Source: Buchnera aphidicola (Myzocallis carpini) (GTDB taxonomy: Bacteria; Pseudomonadota; Gammaproteobacteria; Enterobacterales; Enterobacteriaceae). From it: a stretch of 64,000 nucleotides of DNA. Under the pieces are notes generated by a model. It was given only the letters and a program-made list of their open reading frames with translations, searched no databases and had not been told where the DNA came from. This document shows positions 1-8,689 of the stretch, piece after piece. How positions within the stretch are numbered: position 1 is the first letter of the stretch; the number at the start of each line of letters is the position of its first letter. Location of the stretch: assembly GCF_964059025.1 (NCBI RefSeq), contig NZ_OZ060376.1, positions 62,392-126,391 on the forward strand. The letters are read 5' to 3'. The translations under genes and the position numbers were made by a program.

Positions 1-278
1 CATTTACTATAAAGAAATATTGTTTCAAAAATATTGATATTAAAAATAATTTAGTATTAGATACTATAATGAATATTATCATCCATTTAGGTACATTAAA
101 CATTATAATGAAAGATTTCTTTAAAATTATTTTAGGGAAAATATTATATTTGGATCAATTGAATCAGTACCAATTAGATATTTTTATAAACAATTTTTTA
201 ATTTCTCAAGGATAATTAATATATTTAGAGGGAAAATATGGTATTCGAATTACTAAAATTTTTAATTGTATTAAATAA
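1..278 (+). pseudogene. fliN: fliN, 3' part, interrupted by an in-frame stop
   Basis: The frame starting at base 3 encodes the C-terminal SpoA domain of FliN, the C-ring component of the flagellar motor/export apparatus. Recognisable stretches are LDIFINNFLISQG (E. coli LDILINGYLIAQG) and, after the stop, GKYGIRITKI (E. coli DKYGVRITDI). A TAA at 213-215 sits where the family has a Glu codon, a one-base change from GAA. The frame stays open beyond it to a second TAA at 276-278. About four residues are also missing near IMNIIIHLG compared with E. coli. The 5' end lies outside the window. It could be a recent pseudogene or a product shortened by about 20 residues. fliO follows directly, as in the ancestral operon. 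Confidence 0.8.
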
Positions 279-283
279 ATAAT

Positions 284-598
284 ATGCATGATATTATTTT
301 GAATATTATTAATAATTATTTTTATTATCAAAATACTTTTTTTATTAAAATATTGATATTATTTTTTTTATTTTTTCTTTTTTTTAAAAGAGTTTTTTCA
401 TTAAAAAAGAGTTATCAAAAAAAAAATATGAATATTCTTGCACAGATTGAATTAGGTCAAAAAAAAAAAATTATTTTATTAAATATAGAAACAGAAAAAT
501 TAGTATTAGGGATTACACCACACCACATACAGTTATTATATGTGTTACCTAAAACAGTAAAAAAAAATACTAAAAAAAAAATTATCATAAAAATATAG
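284..598 (+). CDS. fliO: Flagellar export protein FliO
   Basis: A 104-residue protein with one N-terminal membrane segment (about residues 18-35, almost all Ile, Leu and Phe), then a basic stretch and a small soluble domain. That domain shows the FliO pattern IELGQKKKIILLNIETEKLVLGIT, seen here as IELGQ then KLVLGITPHHIQLL near residues 55-87. FliO helps assemble the FliP/Q/R core of the flagellar type III export gate in the inner membrane. It lies between fliN and fliP, its usual place. FliO is poorly conserved, so the call rests on topology, the LGIT motif and position. Confidence 0.82.
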   Translation: MHDIILNIINNYFYYQNTFFIKILILFFLFFLFFKRVFSLKKSYQKKNMNILAQIELGQKKKIILLNIETEKLVLGITPHHIQLLYVLPKTVKKNTKKKIIIKI

Positions 599-628
599 AA
601 TATAATTTTTTCATTGGATTTTTATAAT

Positions 629-1369
629 ATGTTTATATTTACAATAATACCATTATTATTGATATTACTATTTTATAGTCCTATTATATATGCATTAGAG
701 TTTTCAGATATAAATTTTCATATTCTTTATAATAGTGTCCAATTATTACCTGCGTCTATGAAAATTTTTTTTTTCTTTGCGTTATTTTCTATTATAATGA
801 CATTAATTTTAATGACTACTGGTTTTATTAGAATTATTATTGTATTAAATTTGTTAAGAAATGCATTAGGTATTTCTTATGCTCCTCCTAATCAAATATT
901 ATTAGGAATTTCTTTCTTACTAACTTTTTTTGTTATGAGTCCTACAGTTGATCAAATATACCGAGAGGCGTATCTTCCCTTTCAACATAATAACATTCAA
1001 ATTGAAGAATGTATTAGAAATAGTATCAATCCTATACGGAATTTTATGGTACATCAAACTTATGAAGCAGATTTAAAAACTTTTTTTATATTATCTAATA
1101 CTCCTTTTTGTAAAACAAAAAATGTTATTCCTATGAAAATTTTATTATTATCTTTTATTACTAGTGAATTAAAAACTGCTTTTCAAATTGGATTTACTAT
1201 TTTTATACCATTTTTAATAATTGATTTAATTGTTGCAAGTATATTAATTTCTTTAGGTATGATAATGGTTTCTCCTACAAATATTTCTTTACCTATTAAA
1301 TTAATATTATTTGTTTTAGTAGATGGTTGGAAATTAATTTTTTCTTCTTTAATAAAAAGTTTTCATTGA
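629..1369 (+). CDS. fliP: Flagellar type III export gate protein FliP
   Basis: FliP forms the membrane core of the flagellar export gate with FliQ and FliR. The protein has an N-terminal signal-like hydrophobic segment, the conserved stretch TTGFIRIIIVLNLLRNALG, the motif FFVMSPTVDQIY, and C-terminal membrane helices with ELKTAFQIGF and DGWKLI. The reading frame is open from a TTG at 614, but the ATG at 629 gives 246 residues, close to the 245 of E. coli, with a weak TTGGA element upstream, so I use 629. Buchnera keeps the hook-basal body without a filament, which suggests that these genes act as a protein export device. Confidence 0.93.
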   Translation: MFIFTIIPLLLILLFYSPIIYALEFSDINFHILYNSVQLLPASMKIFFFFALFSIIMTLILMTTGFIRIIIVLNLLRNALGISYAPPNQILLGISFLLTFFVMSPTVDQIYREAYLPFQHNNIQIEECIRNSINPIRNFMVHQTYEADLKTFFILSNTPFCKTKNVIPMKILLLSFITSELKTAFQIGFTIFIPFLIIDLIVASILISLGMIMVSPTNISLPIKLILFVLVDGWKLIFSSLIKSFH

Positions 1370-1420
1370 TTTAGAATGATTATGATAGCATTTTTAATGT
1401 AATTTAGTTAGTGAGAGTAT

Positions 1421-1699
1421 ATGGAAATTAATATTGTAAAAATATTATTTTATGAATCTTTAAAAGTGTTATTAATTCTTTCTTTTCCAATACTATTTTC
1501 CATTTTATTTGTAGGGGTTATTATTAGTGTTTTTCAAGCAGCAACACAAATTCATGAACAAACTTTAGCATTTATTCCTAAAATTATTATATTATTTATA
1601 ATATTATTATTTTTTGGTTCCTGGATGTTGAATGTTATGTTATGTTATATGCAATATATGTTTAAGAGTATTATATTTACGATTTTTTATTTTGTATAA
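1421..1699 (+). CDS. fliQ: Flagellar export gate protein FliQ
   Basis: A 92-residue protein with two membrane helices, close to the 89 residues of E. coli FliQ. Typical features are VGVIISVFQAATQIHEQTLAFIPK (here VFQAATQIHEQTL near residues 37-49) between the two hydrophobic segments, and a second helix FIILLFFGSWML. FliQ packs around FliP and FliR in the export gate. A GTGAGAG element lies just before the ATG. Gene order fliP-fliQ-fliR is conserved and only four bases separate its stop from the fliR start. Confidence 0.93.
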   Translation: MEINIVKILFYESLKVLLILSFPILFSILFVGVIISVFQAATQIHEQTLAFIPKIIILFIILLFFGSWMLNVMLCYMQYMFKSIIFTIFYFV

Positions 1700-1703
1700 T
1701 ATT

Positions 1704-2486
1704 ATGTTGCAATCATTGTATATGTTATTTTTTATTAAATTTTTTTTTATTTTTTTAAGGATTTTTTCTACACTATTGATTATTCCTATACCAGGATATA
1801 TTATAAATAAAAAAAAAACAAAATTTTTTTTTTCTATTGTAATAAGTTTTTTAATTATATCTTGGATACATTTTCGGTATCATCAGGTACTTTATTTAGA
1901 TTGTATTATTATTTTGATAAAACAAATTATTATTGGATGTATTATTGGTCTTTCTATTCAGCTAGTATTTTCTTTTATTTTTATTACTAGTGAAATTATA
2001 GGTATGCAAACAGGATTAACATTTCTAACTTCTTTACATTGTAATGATTTTCCAAAGATTTCCACTGTATCAGTTTTTTTAAATATTTTTTTATTTTTAA
2101 TTTTTTTATCTTGTGATGGATATTTATATATTATTATTTTTTTTTTTCAAAGTTTTGTTTTTTTTCCAATAGATAATATTCGATTAAATTTTTATTTTGT
2201 TTTTTTATGTATTCAAATAGTACAAATAGTATTTACATATGGTGTTTGTTTCACATTTCCTATAATAGTAATTTTTTTTATTTTAAATATTATCATTGGA
2301 ATATTAAAGAGGTTTTTTTCTCCAATAACAGGATTTTCAGTGAGTTTTGTAGTAAATTTATTATCAATCTTTACTTTTTTTATTATTTTTTATGATATAT
2401 TTATATATTATATTCGTTGTACATTAAATTCTTTATTTTTAAAAATTCTTTTTAAACATTTAATATACTATATATTTTTATATTAA
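1704..2486 (+). CDS. fliR: Flagellar export gate protein FliR
   Basis: A highly hydrophobic protein with about six membrane segments, homologous to FliR, the third core component of the flagellar export gate. Recognisable parts are RIFSTLLIIPIPGY near the N-terminus, ITSEIIGMQTGLTF in the middle (family pattern EIIGxQMGLSF) and the GILKRFFSPITGFSVSF stretch near the C-terminus. The frame is open upstream into fliQ (from 1632), but the ATG at 1704 gives 260 residues, matching the 261 of E. coli, and avoids a long overlap with fliQ. It ends the flagellar cluster. The next genes are ribosomal and on the other strand. Confidence 0.9.
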   Translation: MLQSLYMLFFIKFFFIFLRIFSTLLIIPIPGYIINKKKTKFFFSIVISFLIISWIHFRYHQVLYLDCIIILIKQIIIGCIIGLSIQLVFSFIFITSEIIGMQTGLTFLTSLHCNDFPKISTVSVFLNIFLFLIFLSCDGYLYIIIFFFQSFVFFPIDNIRLNFYFVFLCIQIVQIVFTYGVCFTFPIIVIFFILNIIIGILKRFFSPITGFSVSFVVNLLSIFTFFIIFYDIFIYYIRCTLNSLFLKILFKHLIYYIFLY

Positions 2487-2562
2487 CAAATTGGAATATC
2501 ATAATATATTTGAAATATATAAAAATAAATATAGTATATTACTAATATTATAGAAGCGATAT

Positions 2563-2730
2563 TTATTTAATTTTTTTTTCGTTATATAATACATGTTTTC
2601 TTATTATTGGATCGTATTTTCTAAGTTGTATTTTCTTTTGGTTGGAACGTTTATTTTTAGTTGTTGTATAATAATGTTTGGATCCAGATGAAGATATTAA
2701 TTTTATGATTTCTCTTTTATTTTTAGCCAT
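2563..2730 (-). CDS. rpmG: 50S ribosomal protein L33
   Basis: A 55-residue basic protein, exactly the length of E. coli L33. It starts [16 protein letters not shown] and contains YYTTTKNKR and [12 protein letters not shown], matching the E. coli TTTKNKR and FDPVVRQHVIY segments, and ends EKKIK. The four-cysteine zinc variant of L33 is not present. It is the second gene of an rpmB-rpmG pair, 17 bases downstream of rpmB, an arrangement conserved in enterobacteria. Confidence 0.96.
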   Translation of the reverse strand: MAKNKREIIKLISSSGSKHYYTTTKNKRSNQKKIQLRKYDPIIRKHVLYNEKKIK

Positions 2731-2747
2731 TGTTAACCTAAAATGTT

Positions 2748-2957
2748 TTATTTAATAAAATATTCGATTCCCTTTTTGTCAATAATACGCATTGCTTTTG
2801 TAGAAATTTTCAATTGAAGAAATTTTTTATATTTTGGTATCCAAAATTTATGATTTTGTAAATTTGGAAAAAACTTTTTTTTAGTTGCATTCATTGCATG
2901 TGACCTATTATTACCAAACATAGGTTTTTTGTTAGTAATATAACATATTTTAGACAT
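2748..2957 (-). CDS. rpmB: 50S ribosomal protein L28, shortened C-terminus
   Basis: A homologue of ribosomal protein L28, with [20 protein letters not shown] near residues 15-34 and [12 protein letters not shown] near the end. It is 69 residues long against 78 in E. coli. The last nine or so residues after the IDKKGI motif are missing, ending YFIK. An AGAGGTATT sequence before the ATG (minus strand) supplies a Shine-Dalgarno site. It is co-transcribed with rpmG. Confidence 0.95.
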   Translation of the reverse strand: MSKICYITNKKPMFGNNRSHAMNATKKKFFPNLQNHKFWIPKYKKFLQLKISTKAMRIIDKKGIEYFIK

Positions 2958-3041
2958 AATACCTCTGAATTATTTATTTTCGATATTCTCGATGTAATTA
3001 ATACAATAAATTTTGATATTTTAATTATAGTATAGTGATTT

Positions 3042-3581
3042 TTAATATTTCTTATTTTCATTATATCTTTGAATGGTTTTTTGTATTTCTATTTTTGCAG
3101 AATTGACATCCTCAAATCCAATAATTTTTACCCATTTATTTTTTTCTAAATCTTTATAATGTTGGAAAAAATGTATTATTTTTTTTTTTGTTATATTCGT
3201 AAGGTCTGTAATATTTTTAAAATCATGGTAATCTTGACAAATATTATCATGTGGAACAGCAATAATTTTAGCATCTAAGCCTGATTCATCGATCATTTTT
3301 AATATTCCGATGGGTTTGCACTGAATAACAGAATTATATTGTAATGCATATGGAATCGGAATTAATACATCTAATGGATCTCCATCTTCAGACAATGTAT
3401 TATTAATATATCCATAATTACATGGATACAGCATAGCAGTTGGTATAAACCGATCGACAAATAGTATTTGTGTTTTTTTATCTATTTCGTATTTAATAGG
3501 ATATGAATGATATGGAATTTCAATCACTACATATATGTCGTGTGGAATATTTTTTCCTGATAATAAGTTTTTTAAATTCAT
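3042..3581 (-). CDS. ppa: Inorganic pyrophosphatase
   Basis: A family I soluble pyrophosphatase of 179 residues (E. coli 176), which hydrolyses pyrophosphate released by biosynthetic reactions such as aminoacylation and DNA synthesis. The signature DGDPLDVLIP (metal-binding aspartates) is near residue 67, and the third metal aspartate is in SGLDAKIIAVPHD near residue 104. KYEIDKKTQ and YPCNYGYI are also conserved. The C-terminal ends HFFQHYKDLEKNKWVKI like E. coli. No strong Shine-Dalgarno site is visible before the ATG. Confidence 0.97.
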   Translation of the reverse strand: MNLKNLLSGKNIPHDIYVVIEIPYHSYPIKYEIDKKTQILFVDRFIPTAMLYPCNYGYINNTLSEDGDPLDVLIPIPYALQYNSVIQCKPIGILKMIDESGLDAKIIAVPHDNICQDYHDFKNITDLTNITKKKIIHFFQHYKDLEKNKWVKIIGFEDVNSAKIEIQKTIQRYNENKKY

Positions 3582-3694
3582 AATTATTTATTTTTTTGTA
3601 TTATTTGTATTTATAAAGATTATTATAATAAAAATTTGATTATATATTTTATGCAATTTTACTATAATATATTAATTTTTATAAAGGATTTTGA

Positions 3695-5044
3695 ATGATT
3701 CATCATATAAAATACGTTGAAGAAATACAATGTAATTTTCAAAACCTAATATTAGAAACATTAAAATTATTGAAAAATAAAGTACATTTATCTTCAGTTT
3801 CTATTATAAAAACTGTAGGAATAAATATTAATTCTAGAAATTTTAAATTAGAAAATGTAGAATTTAATGATGATAATATGATAATCATTACTGGATACCA
3901 TAATTTTAAAAAAGCTATCGTACATTCTACAAATTTAAGTATCAAAAACATTCAAAATATGATTCTTTTTTTATCACATATTTTACAATATACATCTTCA
4001 GATATTTATGCTACATTACCAAAACCAGAATTATTATCTTTTAAAAAAATTCATATTGATTTATTTTATCCGTATAAATTTACTATTGAAAAGATTATGG
4101 AAGAAGCGAATATAGTGGAATCATATGCATTACAAGATTCTAATAATGTAATTAGTACTGAAAATATTAATATTAGTAGCCATAGTAATTATTATGCTTT
4201 TGGAAATAGTTATGGAATGTTAGGAAGTTATCAAACTACTATAAATAAAATGTATAGTTTTTTAATTGCTAAAACTCATTCTAATATTATGCAACAAGAT
4301 TTTTCTTACACGGTTGCTCGTAAAAAATCTGATTTGTATTCTCCTAAAGATGTTGGTAGAGAGAGCTCCAAAAAAGTACAAGAACGTCTATTAGCTAAAA
4401 AAATAAGTACAATTAATTGTCCAATTATTATTTCTGCAAGTATTTCAGATGAATTTTTTTCTCATTTTATTGCTGCAATTTATGGAACCAATGTATATAA
4501 AAAATCTACAATATTATTACATTCTTTACATAAGAAAATTTTCCCTAAATGGTTAAATATTATAGAAGAACCCCATATCCATAAAGGAATTTTATCTAAA
4601 CCATTTGATTTAGAAGGAGTACAAACAAAATCTCGATTTATAGTACAAAATGGTGTTTTATGTACTTGGTTGTTAGATAGTTATTCTGGTAATAAATTAG
4701 GTTTTTCTAGTACTGGTCATTGTGGTGGAATACACAATTGGTGTATTTCTAATAGCACTAATATCCATTTTAAAGATTTATTAAAAAATATGGGAACTGG
4801 ACTTTTAGTAACAGAATTTATGGGACAAGGTGTTAATATTGTTACTGGAAGCTATTCTAGAGGTATTTTTGGTTTTTGGGTGCAAAATGGGGAAATTCAA
4901 CATCCAGTACATGAAGTTACTATTGCAGGAAATTTAAAAGATATGTGGAGAAGTATTATTTACATTAGTAATGATATAGAATATAGGACAGGGATTAATT
5001 GTGGATCTATTCTTTTAGACCATATGCAGATTTCAGGAATATAA
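3695..5044 (+). CDS. pmbA: Metalloprotease subunit PmbA/TldE
   Basis: A full-length PmbA (TldE) of 449 residues, against 450 in E. coli. The protein works with TldD as a protease that processes unstructured peptides. Conserved parts include ENVEFN, FGNSYGMLGSY near residue 167, SFDLEGV-like PFDLEGVQTKSRF, STGHCGGIHNW near residue 342 and VTIAGNLKDMW near the C-terminus. As in other PmbA proteins there is no HExxxH zinc motif, which belongs to the TldD partner. tldD is not in this window. An AAAGGA site lies before the ATG. Confidence 0.95.
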   Translation: MIHHIKYVEEIQCNFQNLILETLKLLKNKVHLSSVSIIKTVGININSRNFKLENVEFNDDNMIIITGYHNFKKAIVHSTNLSIKNIQNMILFLSHILQYTSSDIYATLPKPELLSFKKIHIDLFYPYKFTIEKIMEEANIVESYALQDSNNVISTENINISSHSNYYAFGNSYGMLGSYQTTINKMYSFLIAKTHSNIMQQDFSYTVARKKSDLYSPKDVGRESSKKVQERLLAKKISTINCPIIISASISDEFFSHFIAAIYGTNVYKKSTILLHSLHKKIFPKWLNIIEEPHIHKGILSKPFDLEGVQTKSRFIVQNGVLCTWLLDSYSGNKLGFSSTGHCGGIHNWCISNSTNIHFKDLLKNMGTGLLVTEFMGQGVNIVTGSYSRGIFGFWVQNGEIQHPVHEVTIAGNLKDMWRSIIYISNDIEYRTGINCGSILLDHMQISGI

Positions 5045-5061
5045 TATTTCTGTAGATGAAT

Positions 5062-5425
5062 AATAGTTGACCTATAAGCCGGGTTCTGTATTTGACAGTC
5101 ATTTATCTAGATCAATAATCACTTATTGATTCAAGCGGTTTACCCAGATTGTAATACGAGCAATATTATAAATCTTGTTTAACCTTGCTCCGAGTGGAGT
5201 TTACATTGCTATATTTATTACTAAATATACGGTGTGCTCTTAACACGCCTTTTCACCCTTACTATCTATATACAAATATATAAATTAGCGGTATTTTTTC
5301 TGTTGTACTAGTCGTCAAATAAAATATTGCCCAGATGTTATCTGGCACTCTTGCTCTATGGAGCCCGGACTTTCCTCTATTTAATTTAATATTAAATTAT
5401 TTAGCGACTGTCTGGTCAACTATTC
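5062..5425 (-). ncRNA. rnpB: RNase P RNA (M1 RNA)
   Basis: Read on the minus strand, this intergenic stretch carries the conserved core of bacterial type A RNase P RNA: GAGGAAAGTCCGGGCTCC near the 5' side, then ACAGAAA, AAGGGTGAAA, GGTAAACC, and ACAGAACCCGGCTTA near the 3' end. The ends pair as helix P1 (5' GAATAGTTGACC with GGTCAACTATT at the 3' end), which sets the boundaries. It is the catalytic RNA that trims tRNA 5' leaders. It lies between convergent pmbA and rsmI and is on the same strand as rsmI, downstream of it. The end positions are estimated from P1 pairing. Confidence 0.95.
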
Positions 5426-5445
5426 TATTTATTATATATTTTTTA

Positions 5446-6300
5446 TTATTTTTTGTCATGTAAAATATTTTGTGTGTAGTATTTATATAACAAATTTTTA
5501 CTAATATTATGGATTTTTGCAGTGCATACAATAGCTTGCTTTATTGATAATTTTTTTTGTAATATTAATAATGTATTTTGAATATTTAAAGAAATATTTT
5601 CTTTTTTTTTTTTTATTCCTTTAATAATAATAATGATTTCCCCCTTCATTCTTTTAAGATCTTCTTTTAGCCATAATAATATATCAGAAGATTTTCCATA
5701 TTTAATTGTTTCCCATTTTTTTGTTATTTCCTTAGCAAAAACAATAGTTCTATTTGCTCCTAAAATATGTACTATGTTTTGCATACTTTTTAAAATTCTA
5801 TGACAAGATTCATAGAATATTATTGTTTTTGTATTTTCTTTAATTTCTTTTAATGTTTTAATATGTATTATATTTTTTTTAGGAAAAAATCCTTTATAAT
5901 AAAATTGATCACTTGGTATTCCAGATGCGCTTAAAGCAGTAATGAATGCACATGGACCTGGTATTGGTACAACGGTAATATTTTTTTGGTGACATTTTTT
6001 AATTAATTGGTATCCTGGATCATTAATGGTAGGTGTTCCAGCATTGGATACTAATGCAATAGAAATAGTATTTAATAAAGAAATTATTTTTTGAGTTTTT
6101 AGATTTTCATTATACTGATGTAAAGAGGTTGTTGGAGTATTAATATTAAATTTTTTTAATAAATATTTTGTATGTCTAGTATCTTCTGCTGCTATTAATT
6201 GTACTGTGTTTAAAATTTCAACAGCTCTATAGGTAATGTCTTGTAAATTTCCAATAGGAGTTGCAACAACATATAATATTCCGGTATTTTTAATTTTCAT
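5446..6300 (-). CDS. rsmI: 16S rRNA (cytidine-1402 2'-O) methyltransferase
   Basis: RsmI (formerly YraL), a tetrapyrrole-methylase-fold enzyme that 2'-O-methylates C1402 in the decoding centre of 16S rRNA. It has 284 residues (E. coli 286). Motifs are YVVATPIGNLQDIT at residues 10-23, AAEDTRHT near 38, SNAGTPTINDPGY near 88 and VPIPGPCAFITALSASG near 111. The C-terminus ends with a helical LYKYYTQNIL as in E. coli. A 13-base T tract at 5602-5614 encodes a Lys run (IKKKKE) and stays in frame. Confidence 0.96.
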   Translation of the reverse strand: MKIKNTGILYVVATPIGNLQDITYRAVEILNTVQLIAAEDTRHTKYLLKKFNINTPTTSLHQYNENLKTQKIISLLNTISIALVSNAGTPTINDPGYQLIKKCHQKNITVVPIPGPCAFITALSASGIPSDQFYYKGFFPKKNIIHIKTLKEIKENTKTIIFYESCHRILKSMQNIVHILGANRTIVFAKEITKKWETIKYGKSSDILLWLKEDLKRMKGEIIIIIKGIKKKKENISLNIQNTLLILQKKLSIKQAIVCTAKIHNISKNLLYKYYTQNILHDKK

Positions 6301-6396
6301 ATTTTAAAAATATTTTATTGTATAATTAATGTTAGTAAAACAAATCTTTATTATCATTATAATATTTATAATTTTATTATTTTTAGGGTATCTAAT

Positions 6397-7602
6397 TTGA
6401 TAAAACGTGTTGTAATTACAGGTTTTGGTATTATATCAAGTATTGGTAATAATAAAACGGAAGTTTTACATTCTTTAAAATCATTAAAATCAGGTATTGT
6501 GTTTTCTAAAAATATGCAATCTTTTGGTTTAAAAAGTAATGTTTGTGGTGATATTTGTTTAAAAAAAGAAGAATTAATTGATCGTTATTTTGTAAAATTT
6601 ATGAATAAAGCTACATTATATGCTTATTTATCTATGGAGCAAGCTATTCAAGATTCTGGTTTAATAAAGGAAATATATCAAAAAAACTATAAAGTAGGTA
6701 TTATCAATGGAGTAGGTTGTAATTTTTTTGCAAACAATGCAAAATATTTTTCTAAAAAAAAGAAATTATCTCCTTATTTTGTAATACAGTCTATGTTTTC
6801 TAACATTTCTGCTTTTTTATCAACATTGTATAATATTTATGGAATTAGTTACTCTATGAGTTCTGCTTGTGCAACATCGTCAAATTGTATTATTAATGCT
6901 GTTGATCTCATTAAAAGTAATAAACAAGATATTATTTTTGCAGGAGGTACAGAAGAATTAAGTTGTGAGTTATCATATGAATTTGATAAAATAAAAATAT
7001 TATCAAGAAAATATAATGAATTTCCTAAAAAATCTTCTCGACCGTATGATATGGATAGAGATGGTTTTGTGATTTCTGGTGGCTCTGGTATATTAGTACT
7101 TGAAGATTTAAATCATGCAATATCTAGAAAAGCAAAGATTTATGCTGAAATTATTGGTTATGGTATTTGCTCGGATGGATTTCATATGACTAAACCTTCT
7201 GGATCTGGATTAGTATATTCTATGAAAGAAGCAATTAATAATTTGGATAAATCTAAAATTGATTATATTAACACACATGGAACATCTACAAAATTGGGAG
7301 ATATTATAGAATTAATATCTATTCAACGGATATTTAAGCATTCGATTCCATACTTTTCTTCTACAAAATCTCTTACAGGACATGCCTTAGGAGCTTCTGG
7401 AGTACAAGAAATTATTTATATTTTATTAATGATGTATAATAATTTCATATTTCCAAATATTAATATTGATCATTTAGATAAAAAAATTAAAAAAATGAAT
7501 ATTTTATTTAATAAACAACCCTGTTCAATAAATATTGCAATGTCTAATAATTGTGGATTTGGAGGTGTGAATACTTCTATTATATTACAAAAAATTTTTT
7601 AA
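6397..7602 (+). CDS. fabB: 3-oxoacyl-[acyl-carrier-protein] synthase I
   Basis: FabB condenses malonyl-ACP with acyl-ACP in fatty acid elongation. It has 401 residues (E. coli 406). The catalytic triad of the family is visible: Cys in SSACATSS near residue 162, His in NTHGTST near 294, and His in TGHALGASG near 329. The nucleophile elbow and GFGGVNTS end are also conserved. The only start that gives the N-terminus (MIKRVVITGFG, E. coli MKRAVITGLG) is the TTG at 6397. A TTAGGG site lies eight bases upstream. A UUG start probably lowers translation. Confidence 0.95.
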   Translation: MIKRVVITGFGIISSIGNNKTEVLHSLKSLKSGIVFSKNMQSFGLKSNVCGDICLKKEELIDRYFVKFMNKATLYAYLSMEQAIQDSGLIKEIYQKNYKVGIINGVGCNFFANNAKYFSKKKKLSPYFVIQSMFSNISAFLSTLYNIYGISYSMSSACATSSNCIINAVDLIKSNKQDIIFAGGTEELSCELSYEFDKIKILSRKYNEFPKKSSRPYDMDRDGFVISGGSGILVLEDLNHAISRKAKIYAEIIGYGICSDGFHMTKPSGSGLVYSMKEAINNLDKSKIDYINTHGTSTKLGDIIELISIQRIFKHSIPYFSSTKSLTGHALGASGVQEIIYILLMMYNNFIFPNINIDHLDKKIKKMNILFNKQPCSINIAMSNNCGFGGVNTSIILQKIF

Positions 7603-7703
7603 TAGTATATTATATTATACATTACAATATTAAATATTCTATAGGTATATTTATAATATAATAAATGTATTATTTTTAATGAAAAATAATTTTAGGGATA
7701 ATA

Positions 7704-8654
7704 ATGAACCAATTATTACAGTTAAAAAAATTTACAAAAATTGTTGCAGATAGTGGAAATATTAATGAAATTAATTTATATTGTCCAGAAGATGCAACAA
7801 CAAATCCTTCTTTGATTTTACAAACTATTAATATTCCAGAATATAAAAATTTACTTGATGATGCTGTTATATTTGGAAAAAAAAGTAGTAATATTCTTGC
7901 AGAACAAATTATACATGCTAGTGATAAAATTTTAGTGAATATAGGCATAGCAATATTAAAAAATATACCTGGAAAAGTCTCTAGTGAAATAGATGCAAGA
8001 CTATCTTTTAATAAAGAAGCGTGTATTTTAAAAGCAAAAAAAATTATTAATATATATGAAGTTGCTGGTATTCATCGTTCTAGAGTACTTATCAAATTAG
8101 CAGCAACATGGGAAGCTATTCAAGCAGCAAAAGAATTAGAAAAAGAAAATATTCATTGTAATTTAACTTTGTTATTTTCTTTTGCGCAAGCTAGAGCATG
8201 TGCTGAGGCTAATGTATTTTTAATTTCTCCTTTCGTTGGTAGAATTTATGACTGGTATGTTCAACATCAATTAATTCATAAGGATGATTTTCATAAAGAT
8301 CCAGGTGTATTGTCTGTAAAAAAAATATATACATATTATAAAAAATATGGATACAATACTATTATAATGGGAGCTAGTTTTCGAAATATTCAACAAATTC
8401 TACTTTTGTCTGGATGTGATGCATTAACCATTTCACCAAATTTATTAAAAAAATTACAAAATACCTCTGGTTGTGTTGTAAGGAATTTAATACCTTCAAA
8501 GAATATTCTAACTCGACCTGGTATATTACATGAATCAGAATTTCGATGGGAACATAATCAAGATCAAATGGCTGTAGAAAAATTATCAGATGGTATACGT
8601 CAATTTAGTACAGATCAAGAAAAACTTGAAAAATTACTATATTCTATTTTTTAA
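7704..8654 (+). CDS. talA: Transaldolase
   Basis: A class I transaldolase of 316 residues, moving a dihydroxyacetone unit between sugar phosphates in the non-oxidative pentose phosphate pathway. The Schiff-base lysine lies in [12 protein letters not shown] near residue 131. Conserved acidic residues are in VADSGN (Asp 17 region) and SEIDARLS (Glu 96 region). [14 protein letters not shown] and [11 protein letters not shown] are nearly identical to E. coli. I use talA by analogy with the Buchnera naming; talB would be equally close. Transketolase follows 35 bases later, so both enzymes of the non-oxidative branch are probably co-expressed. Confidence 0.94.
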   Translation: MNQLLQLKKFTKIVADSGNINEINLYCPEDATTNPSLILQTINIPEYKNLLDDAVIFGKKSSNILAEQIIHASDKILVNIGIAILKNIPGKVSSEIDARLSFNKEACILKAKKIINIYEVAGIHRSRVLIKLAATWEAIQAAKELEKENIHCNLTLLFSFAQARACAEANVFLISPFVGRIYDWYVQHQLIHKDDFHKDPGVLSVKKIYTYYKKYGYNTIIMGASFRNIQQILLLSGCDALTISPNLLKKLQNTSGCVVRNLIPSKNILTRPGILHESEFRWEHNQDQMAVEKLSDGIRQFSTDQEKLEKLLYSIF

Positions 8655-8689
8655 AATGATTTTAATTTTATTTATTATTAGGAAGACAT

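Noticed and set aside
614..628. A TTG at 614 as the fliP start
   Set aside because: The ATG at 629 gives the normal family length, and no ribosome binding site precedes the TTG.
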